NCBI GenBank assembly: GCA_037179515.1
Contig: JAXCGZ010019169.1
Coordinates: 1 to 64,000, forward strand
Source of the DNA: Halocaridina rubra
Lineage: Eukaryota > Arthropoda > Malacostraca > Decapoda > Atyidae
Length of the DNA stretch: 64,000 nt
Reading direction: 5' to 3'
Positions 45,301-56,512 of the stretch are shown piece by piece. The notes beneath the pieces were generated by a model. That model saw nothing but the letters and a program-made list of their open reading frames with translations. It searched no databases and had not been told where the DNA came from. Both the position numbers and the translations under genes were made by a program. The stretch's first letter is position 1, and each line of letters starts with the position of its first letter.

Positions 45301-48300
45301 GTATTATAACTTATTATTGACTATTACTCAATCTTCATTATTATTCATTGTTACTCTATACTGCTATTAGTTGGCTATGGTGGAACTGGAATGTGATTGG
45401 GTTAACAATGGAATCAGACTTTTTACAATGAACTAGTGCTTGCACAATTTAAAAAATGGAATAGCTTCCGTTCAAAATGAAAGTAGCTAACTCTAAGGAT
45501 TAATAACTTCCACAGATAATATAATGTTAGAAAGGGTATTGCATAATTGCATAAAACTGTTTCATAGTACTGTATATACATGCAAACTAAAAAGTCAGAG
45601 CAAGATCACCTAACATGGTTACATTGTATATTGTGCTGCCATTCGCAGACAGAGACTATAAAATTTATAGACACGCAAATAAAAAAGGCCTGAGAGTTGG
45701 TTCATGTGAAATCTTAAAAGAATTAACATCATTGTTTCTCAACTATATTCGTCAAAAAATGCCATATTTGTTGTTCTAACAAGGACATTACTTTGAAACC
45801 CAGCCACCATTGAGTAATTTCTATATCTTAAAGAAGTATTCATCTAGAAGAGTAATAGATAAGCATTATTACAAAAATGAATCTGCAGAGGAGGAAATGA
45901 CAAATTATACTAAAAATATAATTGAAATAAAAGAAATACCAAGGGTTACAAGTTCACTCTGTTGAAAAGTTACACACAGGATAGTAATTCTATATTAAAT
46001 GGTGCTTAATCTCAGATGATCATACCAGAGCAACAATCATGACTATCAACTAATATGAAACATGATATGAATGCTCTATAGAAGATTGAAATTTGCAAAA
46101 CCTAACAGAGAAATAAAAAACGTGAAATCTACTGCATAAAACAAATTTGAGATGTTATACTAGCTCATACATATCATCATCTTCTTCGGAATAATCATAT
46201 TCCATGGCGTCCCCCATGCTCGATCGAGATGAACGATGGGCACGAAGGCTGTGGAAATGACTAGAGGCACCGTGTTTCTTACCAGCCAACTGCTGGCCAC
46301 ACCATTCTATACTTCTTTCTCTTCCTCGCTTACGTTTTCCAGCTGACACTGCTAAATATCTGTAACAATGAGAGTAGGACATGGCTCTATTTGTATTACA
46401 AACACAGATGGATTTTCAAAACTGCAGTACAAAGAGATGATAATGTATTCATTAAGGAATTCCAATATGCTATTTTTGGAGTACAATAACAGTATTGGTT
46501 CAAGAAATTATCCCATATATAAGGTAAACAGCAAGCCAATAAAGCATCATATGTTCCGAAATAGTTTTAAGTTCTGTAGCATTAATTCTCCATAAGGTAT
46601 GTAAATATTTAAATTTCATGGTAATACAATTTTTTATAATCCAAAAATATTTTAATGCACTGTATATTGTTCCCCGAAGACAATATATAATGTACTATTA
46701 CAAAGAATTTATAATATACCAAGAAAAATAAGTAAAGTCTTTTTTAATAAGATTAACGGTACACAAATTAATGAATACTAATTTTGTGCATTACTAGGTT
46801 CAAAATAAGGCCTTGACATGCTCTGAATGACAGGCTACCTGTAATATATATAAAAAAAAATATCTATGCTGATGTCGCTCCCTTTGCTACCTTAATCAAT
46901 CTTCTCATCATCTCTTATTAATGTACAGTACATACCTGTTTTCTACATCTGGAGAGGATTTTAAGGTCTTTTTCCTACGCATATTGGAAGCTCCACAAAA
47001 TGATGAAGACTTAGTCAGTGGCATGACTGCTGTTAGGCCAGGAGGCATGATATTCCCAGTCTGAGAATTGGAAGTGGATGGAACGTCTGGGTCCAAAGCA
47101 AGACGCTTACACTTTCTCTTCCTGAAATAGGATTTACTTTACAATTTATTTGTTCTCTCTCCATTTACGTGTCCAATGCAACAATATGTAACAAACAATA
47201 AATATCTTACAAATTCACTACAAAATAGCAAACATCACCATCATACACTTACTTTATTATACTGGTTCTTAAAGCAAAATACTGTATATACAACTAAGAG
47301 GTAGTATAAATTAAGCTAAGTCTCCTTTGAAAGGTAAAACAAATTATCTCAATGAAGAGAAGCATTTACAATACTGTAAACTACTCAAGCTATCCAAAAA
47401 TATATATTAAATCTAGTATAAATAATGAATCAAACTGAGTAATCCTTATTAGTTTACAGTATATCATACTAATGTACATATTGTGTCTGTGCCTGACCAA
47501 AGGTAGAAGAAGAAAGGATAACAAAAGCCCATAAACTTTGTCTCTAAATCCTAAATACAGCAGGGTTATTAATTTTTCCATAATAAAGTTACAACATTTG
47601 GAGTTCAAGGTAATTATACAAGTGTCAAAGAGGCATATGTACAAAAGACTGTGACCAAGATTAGTTGATTTTAAAAGTAATTTAGCAACTTTACCTTGAA
47701 CTGACTTCCATGGATACATTTACCCACCTTCTGTTATGAGGTCTAAAAGGAGAGAAGTTTTCATTGACTGAGTCCGATTCCACTAATGTGGAAGGCGCTC
47801 GATGGTGAGTTAGAAGCTGGGTTTTTAAGCGAGGCTCTGGTGGAGGACTCATATCATCTGAATCAGTCAGCGGTATAGAGGATTTGTTGTCTTGGGAAAG
47901 TAATACCTCACCTATACTACTGGATGAATTGTCGCTCAATGCACGACTGCTCGATAAACCTGTAAGGAATGTATGATCTTATCAGGTGATTTTATTACAT
48001 TATTTTACTACAATTCTGCTATGTCACTTCAAATCGCTTCATATTCATACTCTTAAAGATGACCACCTTCTATTTTTGAGATGGTTTTTTTGAAACATAC
48101 AACTATGTTATAAGCAGTCATACGATGGTGAACTAGGAACTTTTAAGCAATGCTCACGAATGACACACTAACTTCTGATGATTAAAGAATATAAGCAAAT
48201 ATAAAAGTCCTTCAACAGTAAACTATTTTGGCCTCACTCAGACTATTAGGTAGTTTCACACGTCGCTTGAAGCCTCGTCTTTTTCTGTGGTACTGAGGGA

Positions 48301-48406
48301 GCTGAGACTCATTCAGAGCATGAGTAAGGTCAGACACGAGTGCATCCATCTTGTGTCGTAAATCCACCGCCGTCACCACTCTCAGCCGATCCCCTCCACT
48401 CGCCAT
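39378..48406 (-). CDS. GPATCH2/GPATCH2L-like protein without a visible G-patch
   Basis: Ten coding exons on the minus strand: 48406-48238, 47959-47728, 47121-46936, 46359-46171, 45160-44959, 44655-44566, 44167-44069, 41145-41009, 40237-40047, 39529-39378 (548 aa). Residues 20-49 (MDALVSDLTHALNES, then RKRRGFKRR) match the N-terminus of vertebrate GPATCH2/GPATCH2L. TDSDDM, ESDSVNENF and KRKCKRLALD follow in family order, and DEGREADDEQSDWF (273-286) is the strongest family signature. LKRRKR (467-472) fits the later basic motif. Residues 381-434 (NDKVSKFLQ through LRPMTDKDRDQLNHLANLYSL) resemble an R3H nucleic-acid-binding fold, with the Arg at 406 but Asn where the motif His is expected. No G-patch was found. 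All junctions match in phase if exon 5 starts at 45160; the alternative acceptor at 45169 would not fit. The upstream acceptor TTTTTATAG shows a spliced 5' UTR. Confidence 0.78.
42144..42254. repeat. Tandem duplication, 57-bp unit, in an intron
   Basis: ATGCACCCTAGGTGAGCAGT...CTCCACACATT is present twice (42144 and 42201), differing by a few bases and a 3-base gap. It lies in the 2.9-kb intron of the GPATCH2-like gene. Confidence 0.88.
43849..44032 (+). mobile_element. tRNA-like SINE, family 2, in an intron
   Basis: The head has tRNA-like form with AAGGGTTTGCGCC as a degraded box B. The tail GTCCTAGCCCTTAGCAGAAAAGGGAGTT, then a GTAAAA run, is shared with the minus-strand copy at 52131-52330. 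Confidence 0.65.
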
Positions 48407-50442
48407 ACCACTATAAAAAAGAAAGCGTAATCAAACAGCACAAGCAAATGATAAACAATCCTTACCTTCCTATGCAGGCTACAACATAAAATATAATAAT
48501 ATGCACTATCATTATTCTCCATCAGTTGAAAATCTGTCATGGCACACCAAAATAAAAAGAAAAAAAGGGACTATATTGTACGATTTCTATGGTTCCTACA
48601 ATATTAAAAGATTCGCATGTCAAAAACAAAATAATTTTACCTAACTGGAAAAAATTTTTAGTTTAGTCGTTGATATATTTTCACATTAAAAAGACAGGCA
48701 ACCAATCACAAAAGCAAATTATCTTCATCATTTTGACAGTTAATGACATGTTCATTTTTGTAAAAACTCTTTGTACCAAAATTTTACTTGCCATGCATTG
48801 CAACATAACCTGAAAATGGAGTTGCCTTACCTTGGCCACAAGCTCTATATATATCTCTCGATAAACTGTTTCTTGGCCAAAGAAATACATAAAAGAAAAA
48901 GGCTACTGAAAATTAACTACAATATATACTGAAAATTTCCAAAGTAGTTACTATTTTTCACTTGCTTTGCGAAGTTATAATAAAGTTAGGCATACAGAAA
49001 CCGTGAAACAATAAGGAAGGTTAGGGGAGCAAAACCATATAAGTAAATGGCAGGCCATGTTTGTACCCGTATTCAACCTCAGTTTTAATGTTTTTCCCTT
49101 AGTGGTGCTGTTGGTGGAATCGAGAAAGAATATTATGCTCCTTTACATTCAATATGTAAATTTCCATGTCTTCTTTGGTGAATGGTCATCTGCCTTACAA
49201 GTATACCTCAATACATAAAACAAAAGTTCACATGGTATAAGTTCAGTCTCCTAAATTAGTATTTTCTAGCTATTCCTTACCATTGTGCAATATGGAGAAA
49301 CAAAAACCAACATGACATGGCTTTAATAACACACCTTGCATATAATTAAACTAAAATTGTTTAAATTTCAATAATCCTCACCTCACAAGAAACTCATTTA
49401 TATTTCCTTTATTCACAGTACCTTACTACAGGTAACCAGGATAATACAAGTTCTAAATACTGTACTGTACTCCCAATTCTCGAGCACCCAAATGGGTGTC
49501 TTCCACATCTGAATGGTAACAGGTTAGGTTAGTGGGTTTGCAAATAATGTACAGTATATATGAATAATCCAAATGCAGTTCCTTTATATAAATGTTACAA
49601 ATTCTTTGGTATTTGGAATTATACATTTTTACTACAACTAAGGACTCAATTCATATTGAAAAAAAGAAGTTTCTGAGAAAAACATAGGACTAGAATGTGT
49701 TCCTTGAATACCATATTAATAAAAAAAAAAAATTAACTATTTCGCATCTATGAGTATTAGAATATACTGATATACTGCATACTATTAATGACGGTATGTC
49801 CTTGTTAATATCATGGTGCTAATGAAACCTTCCATGAGATGAAATGGAGGGAGTGTGGGCTACGGCTGTCGGGTATTGTGGCAGAATATCATTGCCCACT
49901 TACCCCATGGATGACACATGTAGTGTGGTGGTGGGGGAGGGGACGTGGTAACCTTTTATTCCCTCGAGGTAAAAAAAGGAGTGATTGGGGTGAGTTGGCA
50001 TATGGTGAAAGTGTACACTGACTCGACCAACCCCTACGAGGGCAACTGCAGAGTTTTTTAATATATGGAGATAAGTATGTACCAAACTGAACCTAATCAA
50101 ACCATTGGGTAAATTTTACAAGTCACAAATACAATATTTAAGTACAGAAACTTACAAGAAAATATTGATCAATCTAACCTAACCGTGGCCTTTATGCATG
50201 AAATGAATGTTTAAATATAAATATAAAATAAAAGATTTTAAAAGTTCGATATAAATACTGAAAACCGCATTTACCAAAACATAATTCAGATTAAACATAT
50301 TTAAATGTAAATCATAAACGGGATCCAAAAAAAAAAATGAAATTTGCCTGGCGATTTCTGAACAAAAATATCGATTTTGTTTTTCCTGGTAGTGAGAATA
50401 TCGCTCGAAGAATAAAAAATGTACGAAAACTCAAATTTTTAC
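48407..50442. other. Upstream flank or 5' intron of the GPATCH2-like gene
   Basis: No coding region was found. A GC-richer block at about 49845-50040 stands out from the AT-rich surroundings, but no family was recognised. Confidence 0.4.
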
Positions 50443-50590
50443 CTCCATGCACAGTTCCAGAGTCTATTCCAGCCTTCAAAAATTTCCAACAAAACTCCTG
50501 ACAGGCTTTTTGGTCCAAATAGAAAATTATTAATTGTTATCCATCACTTCCTCCATTGATCTCTCGTCCTCTCTACGACACTAATAACAA
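50443..50590 (-). other. Candidate untranslated first exon of the GPATCH2-like gene
   Basis: On the minus strand a CG-containing stretch (GTGTCGTAGAGAGGACG) runs to GTGCATGGAG followed by the donor GTAAAA. It contains a short upstream frame of 8 codons beginning at ATGGAGGAAG. Joining it to the acceptor at 48410 is plausible but untested. Confidence 0.25.
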
Positions 50591-50800
50591 CAATGGTTCC
50601 AAAAATGTTTTTACATATTTTTTTTTAATATTTCTTATATTAATTACGATATCAGACCTATGTTGTTCATAAATATTAAAAAATGTTATGCGCCCTAAAT
50701 ATATTGATTGGTATTGTACATTCTTATTCGTTATTTTGGTGTCCATTTCTCTTTTAAAGACTATCAATTATAACTGAAAATTACAACTGTCAAATTAGCA

Positions 50801-50802
<2 letters not shown>

Positions 50803-50854
<52 letters not shown>
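50803..50854. repeat. (GA)n microsatellite
   Basis: About 26 GA units. Confidence 0.96.
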
Positions 50855-50856
<2 letters not shown>

Positions 50857-50922
50857 CACCTTTCAAAATTGAATTATATAGAAGACTTGATTTAATAAGT
50901 CACGTAAGTCTGATGAAAATGC

Positions 50923-51080
<158 letters not shown>

Positions 51081-51167
51081 TGTTCCCTCCCTTATCGCGG
51101 TAGTTCGGTTCCGGGACACGGCGCAAACCAGGAAAACCGCTTAATTTTTTTTTTTTTTTTTAAGATG

Positions 51168-51320
51168 ATTATGACACCAGGACAGGCCAAAAATTATAAT
51201 ATAAAACGGCCTTTATCAGGCTGTAAAGAGAAACAGAGATGGAGAGTGTAATGACCTGTCAGATGTGAAGGGATTATGAAAGATGTGTAATGAATATCCA
51301 GCTCTCTGCTGGGTTTACTA
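51168..51320 (+). repeat. Family 1 SINE-like copy in left foldback arm
   Basis: ATGACACCAGGACAGGCC, TTTATCAGGCTGTAAAGAG and GACCTGTCAGATGTGAAGGGATTA follow the family order. Confidence 0.7.
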
Positions 51321-51435
51321 TACCTCAGCATTACCTTCATGATGTCTATTCTAAAAATTCTCCTTAGATCTTATTATTATTATTATTATTATTATTATTG
51401 GCAACAATAATTTTCCTTTGATGATGATTGGGGAG

Positions 51436-51494
<59 letters not shown>

Positions 51495-51924
51495 CATCAT
51501 CATCATCATTATTACTACGAATTCGTAATTAAACCATTATTTTTACTATAAATAATGTAGTTTTGGTTGAATGAACAAGAGTTACTTAAAGATTCTCTGT
51601 CTCTCTCCCTCTCTCTCCAACATTCTATTCTACCCAACCCCCCACACTCTCTTCGTCCCAGCCAACTAGGGAGGGGCACTTTACACAGTTATTAAAAGTA
51701 AATAAACCAACAGATGTACAATGATGAGCCCTTAATAATAATAATAATGATGATGATGATAATAATCTCCACAATCATCATCAAAGGAAAATTATTGTTG
51801 CCAATGATAATAATAATAATAATAATAATAATAATAGTAATAATAAGATCTGAGCAGAATTATTGGAATAGACATCATGAAAGTAATTCAGAGGTATATT
51901 AAAACCCAGCAGAGAGCTGGATAT

Positions 51925-52052
51925 TCATTACACATCTTTTATAATCCCTTCACATCTGACAGGTCATTACACTCTCCATCTCTGTTTCTCTTTACAACCT
52001 GATAAAGTCTGTTTTATTTTATCATTTTTTAGCCCATCCTGGTGTCACAATA
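51925..52052 (-). repeat. Family 1 SINE-like copy in right foldback arm
   Basis: This is the inverted partner of the copy in the left arm: GTGACACCAGGATGGGCT at its head and TGACCTGTCAGATGTGAAGG internally, on the minus strand. Confidence 0.7.
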
Positions 52053-52130
52053 AAAAAAAAAAAAAAAAAAGCAATACAGTGAGAACGCGAACCAAGAAAC
52101 GCGAATAACCGGGGGAACACTGTATATATA

Positions 52131-52488
<358 letters not shown>

Positions 52489-52697
52489 TAAATACGTAAA
52501 ATGCGAACCCATTTTTTCCTGAAAACAGATGAAACTTAATAATGCTTCAAAATAGATTTTAAAAACTTCGACTCCTAAACTCTCGGCTCAATATTCTTTA
52601 AAAGTGGCTTCAGTATAGAATTACAAGTCTCCACGAATTGGACACGAAATATTTGAATGCCAAAATATCCGGTAGTACTTCTTTTCTTCCATATACA

Positions 52698-52835
52698 ATG
52701 GTTAGAACACTGGGTGCGGGAGATGACAGACCCGTGATGGAGCCCTCAGCGGGGCGTAAGGATGGGTATCCATCTCCAATGCCACTGCTCGAAGTTACGT
52801 CCACCCCATAAAGGGGCTGATAGGGACTCATAAAG
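52698..52835 (+). mobile_element. tRNA-like SINE, family 3
   Basis: ATGGTTAGAACACTGGGTGC resembles a tRNA-type head, and the tail GGGTATCCATCTCC...CACCCCATAAAGGGGCTGATAGGGAC matches the other family 3 tails. Its right end coincides with the start of the tandem duplication. Confidence 0.62.
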
Positions 52836-54158
52836 CAACAAAACAGAATCTCTAAAAGCTGGAGAGATATAATTAAGTGCATACTAGTATAGGGAGTACC
52901 GGTTTACATACAATACTTCCATTCAGTAATTCTTGTGATAGGTGATAAAAAAATGAAGGCCATGAACGGACATATATAACTTTTCGCTATCCTCTATGCT
53001 ACGACTTTTCATTGCATTGCTATAATTCCCCTCATTAGATTTGGCATATGTACCATGTGACAAAAGACCAACATTTTTTAGACGGCCATTCAAGAGTAAA
53101 GTTTGGGAAGCAAGATTAAAATGAACAGATAGAGGAGTGTACTTATTCTCTGCTGCACCAATTAGCAAAGAGGTGTCATATCTTTTACACCTTTAATTGT
53201 ACGTGGATGTATTGTCTTGGTGCTGCAGGTCTCAATTCTAAGTTGTGACATTACTCCCTAGGCTAAATGAATAGGTCGATGTGTATCTTTATGATGGGAT
53301 TAATTCCTAATTGAATCATATTCAAGCACTTGCCTGAATATGCAAACTTTATAACTCAAACTAAGCCACTTTGAGGCATATTGCATAAAAGAATTAGAAC
53401 ATTTGATTGAGGAAAAAAATTTATATTGAAGAAATACCCCAAGATACAAGGGATTATTATCTTCGTAAATTATATTGCTTACCATAGCATGAACATCTAA
53501 TAATTCTATGTCATTTTATCATTAAAAGCCTTGATATGCATCCCAGGCATAGCCCTACTGTAGGGCAAAACCTTTGAGACTTTAAAAACTCTAATGTATT
53601 ACAGTTTATTTTTCTCAATAAATTAATGCATGTAGTCCAAGACTATTTTATTGCTCTTACTACCAAAAGTCATCTTATGTCTCTCACAACTACGTAACTC
53701 TTACAGTAGGTTTAAATAATAGCTTAAAAGGTGTTACGAAAGTAGTAAGATAGATTACTATGACAATGAAAATTATATATATGTCTAATATGACAATATC
53801 AGAGAGCAGTTTTTCAAGTCTAACACCATATCCAATTAAAATGCAATAGAGACCACAGTTATAGCGCATAAACTAAAGTAACGCTTCATCACAACCAGCC
53901 CATATATACTCCTGTTATGAGAGGCTCTGCAATAACAAAATACGGTGGGAGGGAGGAACTTCCACCTTTCAGTTCCATTGCCTCAATTAAGTCCCAACTG
54001 CTACACACGGGATATGAATATGGCAAAGTATTCTCATTTACTGTTAGAGAAGTCCACTATTCAATCTGACAGGCAACATATAACACGTGCAAAAATTCTC
54101 TCCACCCCACTACCAAGGATATACCATGGATTTCTTTGCAACAATAATACCAAACAAA
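52832..54158. repeat. Tandem duplication, copy 1 (1327 bp)
   Basis: The block from AAAGCAACAAAACAGAATC to ACCAAACAAAA is repeated immediately downstream. Only about half a dozen single-base differences and a 2-base insertion were noticed across the unit. No coding region or transposon signature was recognised inside it. Confidence 0.92.
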
Positions 54159-55493
54159 AAAGCAACAAAACAGAATCTCTAAAAGCTGGAGAGATATAAT
54201 TAAGTGCATACTAGTATAGGGAGTACCGATTTACATACAATACTTCCATTCAGTAATTCTTGTGATAGGTGATAAAAAAATGAAGGCCATGAACGGACAT
54301 ATATAACTTTTCGCTATCCTCTATGCTACGACTTTTCATTGCATTGCTATAATTCCCCTCATTAGATTTGGCATATGTACCATGTGACAAAAGACCAACA
54401 TTTTTTAGACGGCCATTCAAGAGTAAAGTTTGGGAAGCAAGATTAAAATGAACAGATAGAGGAGTGTACTTATTCTCTGCTGCACCAATTAGCAAAGAGG
54501 CGTCATATCTTTTACACCTTTAATTGTACGTGGATGTATTGTCTTGGTGCTGCAGGTCTCAATTCTAAGTTGTGACATTACTCCCTAGGCTAAATGAATA
54601 GGTCGATGTGTATCTATATGATGGGATTAATTCCTAATTGAATCATATTCAAGCACTTGCCTGAATATGCAAACTTTATAACTCAAACTAAGCCACTTTG
54701 AGGCATATTGCATAAAAGAATTAGAACATTTGATTGAGGAAAAAAATTTATATTGAAGAAATACCCCAAGATACAAGGGATTATTATCTTCGTAAATTAT
54801 ATTGCTTACCATAGCATGAACATCTAATAATTCTATGTCATTTTATCATTAAAAGCCTTGATATGCATCCCAGGCATAGCCCTACTGTAGGGCAAAACCT
54901 TTGAGACTTTAAAAACTCTAATGTATTACAGTTTATTTTTCTCAATAAATTAATGCATGTAGTCCAAGACTATTTTATTGCTCTTACTACCAAAAGTCAT
55001 CTTATGTCTCTCACAACTACGTAACTCTTACAGTAGGTTTAAATAATAGCTTAAAAGGTGTTACGAAAGTAGTAAGATAGATTACTATGACAATGAAAAT
55101 TATATATATGTCTAATATGACAATATCAGAGAGCAGTTTTTCAAGTCTAACACCATATCCAATTAAAATGCAATAGAGACCACAGTTATAGCGCATAAAC
55201 TAAAGTAACGCTTCATCACAACCAGCCCATATATACTCCTGTTATGAGAGGCTCTGCAATAACAAAATATGGTGGGAGGGAGGAACTTCCACCTTTCAGT
55301 TCCATTGCCTCAATTAAGTCCCAACTGCTACACACAGGGGATATGAATATGGCAAAGTATTCTCATTTACTGTTAGAGAAGTCCACTATTCAAGCTGACA
55401 GGCAACATATAACACGTGCAAAAATTCTCTCCACCCCACTACCAAGGATATACCATGGATTTCTTTGCAACAATAATACCAAACAAAAAAGCA
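54159..55493. repeat. Tandem duplication, copy 2
   Basis: A nearly perfect second copy at an offset of 1327 bp (1329 near the end). The junction shares an AAAAAAGCA microhomology with both outer edges, and the sequence becomes unique at about 55494 (TGCTTCAC). An 81-codon minus-strand frame (53168-52923 and 54495-54250) is identical in both, which reflects recency rather than coding. Confidence 0.92.
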
Positions 55494-56512
55494 TGCTTCA
55501 CTAGTATTCCCTGAATGTGTTGTATCAGCTGACTAAAAGGACAGGGAAGTAAAGGGGTTTATCTCATCCTCTCTGCCAAAATGGGTGAAGATGAGCAGAA
55601 TATGATATAGCCCTAAAATCTCCCCTTTTTGTTTGGTTGTAGCTACCCTCTTGGATTTAGCAACTGGCGTCATGTTTAAAAAAAAAAAATGTGCAAAGAT
55701 GATTACTAGTGGTAAATATCTTTAAAATTGCTTGAATATCACATCAATGAAGGTTACAAAAAATTATTAAAGCTTTTAAAAATTATACTATACACATACA
55801 GAAATATTTTTTTTTTCACATTTATACAAATATACTTAGTAAAACATTTCATAAAAAAAGCAAAATCTTGCTTGTTAAAACACAGCAAGTGTCTTCTACA
55901 AGCAGCAGTATCCTTGAATGGACACCTGGTCATGAAAAAGAAAATAATTAAAAAACATAAACTACACCATCATTTCATGGGCAACTATGATATACTGTAC
56001 TATAACAGATGTCAAAAAAATGCAAGGACTTGGTCTAAAGCTACAACAGAGATACCAATATCCGCTACACAAGAGTTAGTTGAACACAAGGAATTATGAG
56101 GCAAATATATGACAATTCAAAAGCAGTAATGCATCACCTTTCCTACAACCCCACTTGCTTAACAAAAATCCTATATTCAAATAAGGAAAATGTGAATTCA
56201 GATCATTCTATGAAATCTGTGGGCACAGGTCAATATTAAAAATTAATGTATTTATAATTCCTAATTGCAGAACATAATGCTTTATGAAAAAATTTATATA
56301 ATTGCGAACAAAAATAATTTATGTACATCTTTGAGTGCAGGAAAATACTTCTCTTTAAAATATGACAGAATTTTCTTCGTCAGGACAAATGAACATACTT
56401 TCAAACTATCAAATTGGCAATATAACACTGTACAGACGACAAACTATACATCAGCATTCTATTAATACATGAAAAATAATAAGGTAAAGAAAATGTACTG
56501 CTCCTCTTCAAT
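55494..56512. other. Downstream flank of PAXIP1
   Basis: AT-rich, with no gene seen. The part near 56512 should be the PAXIP1 3' UTR. Confidence 0.45.

Noticed and set aside
52923..53168. An 81-codon minus-strand frame, repeated at 54250-54495, as a duplicated gene
   Set aside because: The copies are identical only because the whole 1.33-kb unit is; no splice signals or recognisable domain.
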